From Saprospiraceae bacterium (GTDB lineage Bacteria; Bacteroidota; Bacteroidia; Chitinophagales; Saprospiraceae), in contig JADKGI010000002.1 in the NCBI GenBank assembly GCA_016722285.1, positions 310,001 through 374,000 of the forward strand: a DNA stretch of 64,000 nt, written 5' to 3'. The notes beneath the pieces were generated by a model, which saw nothing but the letters and a program-made list of their open reading frames with translations, did not search any database and had not been told where the DNA came from. The number at the start of each line of letters is the position of its first letter. Position 1 is the first letter of the stretch. Below are positions 62,700 to 64,000 of this stretch, one piece after another. Made by a program: the position numbers and the translations under genes.

Positions 62700-62808
62700 A
62701 AGGCAAACAAGTTTGATAGTCCATTAGTCCATTAAATACATCCAAATAAATTTGGGAGACTGCCAGACGTTCGTGTAAGCTTGCAATCGGAGATTGCAAG
62801 GCCAATAA
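62700..62808. repeat. REP-like elements beside the dehydrogenase remnant
   Basis: CAAAC/GTTTG then AGTCCATTA (62700-62733); then TCCAAAT/ATTTGGG (62750-62767), and a perfect 8-base hairpin TTGCAATC/GATTGCAA followed by GGCCAATAA (62781-62808). The last hairpin is the intact form of the degenerate one overlapping the RAYT stop. Confidence 0.6.
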
Positions 62809-62829
62809 ATAATTTGTGTAGTATGTTTT

Positions 62830-63040
62830 TTACAGATTTATAAATTCAGAATATGCGATTCCTGATTGTTTGCTTATGGACTTAAGAGTACCTATGGGTA
62901 TTTGCTTTCGTGGAGCTGGCACGATGACTGGTTTTTTCGCTATTTTTGTATTTTTGATGGCTACCTTTTTGACTTTTAAATACAAAGCCATAATCTAATA
63001 AAACTGAAATAACTTTCTCGGATGAAGGTAGTTTTGTCAT
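62830..63040 (-). pseudogene. HicA-type mRNA interferase toxin, frameshifted
   Basis: The ATG at 63040 overlaps the HicB stop (ATGA). Reading: MTKLPSSEKVISVLLDYGFVFKSQKGSHQKY with the double-stranded-RNA-binding-like fold and the catalytic His in KGSH. An A run near 62930 shifts the frame, after which VIVPAPRKQIPIGTLKSISKQSGIAYSEFINL completes the family (the GTL-x-x-I-x-KQ-x-GI C-terminus). Total 211 bases, one too many. Antitoxin-first order. Confidence 0.78.
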
Positions 63041-63252
63041 GAAACCTTTATCTTCATCTCACCTATTATAGTTTCTGTGATGTTTTGCAAATCAAACCTT
63101 TCATTATTATCTTCAAAATACAAATCCAACGCTTCTTTTAGATTAGATTTAGCCTCATCAAGCGTCTTACCAAAACTAGATACTTCAACATTTAAACATC
63201 TGGAGATATAAAACTTCCCTTCTTTTGTAATGATATACTTAAACGACTTCAT
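63037..63252 (-). CDS. HicB-type antitoxin
   Basis: 71 residues, intact. FKYIITKEGKFYISRCLNVEVSSFGKTLDEAKSNLKEALDLYFED is the partial RNase-H-like HicB fold with the usual G-x-T-x-x-EA-x-x-N-x-x-EA pattern. There is no C-terminal DNA-binding domain, as in short HicB proteins. Directly upstream of and overlapping the HicA gene. Confidence 0.85.
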   Translation of the reverse strand: MKSFKYIITKEGKFYISRCLNVEVSSFGKTLDEAKSNLKEALDLYFEDNNERFDLQNITETIIGEMKIKVS

Positions 63253-63379
63253 AATGTTGATTTTATTTCATTAACAATAAAATAGGATTTTTAGTTTTTA
63301 TGGTGTTCTTTGCTATATTTCTTTAAACTCGTGATAAATAAATCTGAGACTGTCCACTTAGTGTTCTTTATTACTTGCA

Positions 63380-63400
63380 CATAAATTTGTATGGCCATTA
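63380..63400. repeat. Single REP-like half-unit
   Basis: ATAAATTTGTATGGCCATTA, the right half of the TCCAAAT-AATTTGGA element with a mutated arm, next to a 36-bp direct repeat. Confidence 0.45.
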
Positions 63401-63428
63401 AGTGTTTGCGGGAAAACCTTACACTTTC

Positions 63429-63507
63429 AATCTGCCTTCATTGCATTTAAGCAGACAGACCTTAAACATTAAATCTGCCTTCATTGCATTCCAGCAGACA
63501 GACCTTA
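63429..63507. repeat. Two 36-bp direct repeats
   Basis: AATCTGCCTTCATTGCATT-AGCAGACAGACCTTA occurs at 63429-63464 and again at 63472-63507, differing at two bases (TA versus CC) and separated by 7 bases. The spacer is too short for CRISPR. The open frame across 63402-63641 is made of this repeat and G/C-rich non-coding DNA and is not called as a gene. Confidence 0.75.
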
Positions 63508-63681
63508 GTTTACTACTATTCCCTCGGTGGCTGAGCGCAATACAACGCGTCGCGCTGAGCGTTAGTCGAAGTGGAGCCGAAGTCACGCCCATCCTTTTGC
63601 GTCTCTTTGATTCTCAATCGCAAATTGTGCTATTTTTTTAGAAATCAGTATTGGCATTAACCTAATTTAAAGCAATAAAAA

Positions 63682-63900
63682 TTACTTACGTTCCCGATTA
63701 AGAAAAACACTCTCATCTATAATTTGAGAATAGTCTTCAGAACACACATCAATACTATTAATCCAATCAAATTTGATACCTACATTTAACCTTGCACCTA
63801 ATCTATCCACAATACATAGCGCATTCCATTCTTCTTGTGTTAGGTTTTCATTAAACATATCTACAAGTTTACCAGTTGCCCCAATTATTTCTTCTTCCAT
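63682..63900 (-). CDS. Small protein of unknown function
   Basis: 72 residues: MEEEIIGATGKLVDMFNENLTQEEWNALCIVDRLGARLNVGIKFDWINSIDVCSEDYSQIIDESVFLNRERK. It is acidic, mixed helix and strand, with no motif that I recognise. Codon use and a regular start support a real gene, perhaps an immunity- or antitoxin-like partner of something beyond the window; that is a guess. Confidence 0.5.
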   Translation of the reverse strand: MEEEIIGATGKLVDMFNENLTQEEWNALCIVDRLGARLNVGIKFDWINSIDVCSEDYSQIIDESVFLNRERK

Positions 63901-64000
63901 AATTATAATTTTTACAACTTATAACAGCATATATTAGTCATACTCTGATAAGTATTAGTTTTATTTTAAGTATCATTTTTAGTGACATTTTCTACAGGGA

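Noticed and set aside
63402..63641. 79-residue plus-strand open frame
   Set aside because: Built from the two 36-bp repeats and following non-coding DNA; no start context.
1..64000. tRNA, rRNA, riboswitch or prophage genes
   Set aside because: I looked for CCA-type clover-leaf ends, 16S/23S landmarks, common riboswitch cores and phage structural genes and saw none; a covariance-model scan would be needed to be certain about small RNAs.

Overview
The window is chromosomal DNA from a member of the Bacteroidota, probably in or near the Saprospiria. The evidence is a low-GC sequence, several promoters of the Bacteroidota TTTG / TAnnTTTG type, a PorW/SprE-like type IX secretion lipoprotein, a C25 gingipain-like protease and a DUF4199 membrane protein. 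No rRNA or tRNA gene was seen.

Layout. (1) 1-9.6 kb is ordinary chromosome: MarC (cut by the window edge), DUF4199, nadB, porW/sprE, then a plus-strand M23 peptidase, HAD hydrolase and SDR. (2) 10.1-15.1 kb is one large C25 protease gene broken by stops and frameshifts. (3) 15.2-34 kb is a surface-glycan locus. It holds an ABC exporter (Wzm/Wzt), a nonulosonic (sialic-type) acid module (NeuB, NeuA fused to a KdsC-like HAD phosphatase, and a possible GT42-like transferase), several glycosyltransferases, a sulfatase/phosphoglycol-transferase-like membrane enzyme, a FemAB/GNAT-type protein, a polysaccharide deacetylase, an AAA/DUF4143 ATPase and ManC. (4) 34.5-40.7 kb holds a cupin sugar-phosphate isomerase, the selenouridine pair selD-mnmH, and a large secreted VPS10/BNR beta-propeller protein. 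(5) 40.7-41.7 kb is a RAYT transposase bracketed by paired REP-like hairpins. (6) 41.7-59.3 kb is a second, minus-strand glycan operon: FkbM methyltransferase, SDR epimerase, glycosyltransferases, Wzx flippase, a Wzy-like membrane protein, a SAM methyltransferase, GDP-mannose 4,6-dehydratase, AsnB and a NodU-type carbamoyltransferase. A second DUF4143 ATPase and a decayed duplicate of the carbamoyltransferase 5' end lie inside it. (7) 59.3-64 kb is repeat-rich accessory DNA with two toxin-antitoxin pairs, a nucleotide-sugar dehydrogenase remnant, a small conserved-looking helical protein with a clear terminator, and a cluster of DnaA-box-like sites beside AT-rich DNA.

A feature of the whole window is that many genes are colinear with their families but interrupted by single-base indels, often at homopolymers. 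The density is highest at 46.8-48.3 kb and 52-59 kb. I think most of these are sequence or assembly errors. Broken genes are therefore annotated as whole colinear spans, with the breaks described.

No complete new defence or secretion system was found. The observations most worth a second look are the RAYT with a family of dispersed hairpins whose arms vary but whose flanks are conserved, the 22-bp repeat array upstream of a DUF4143 ATPase, the carbamoyltransferase duplication around the second DUF4143 ATPase, the inverted pair of DnaA boxes, and a MITE-like element with long terminal inverted repeats.
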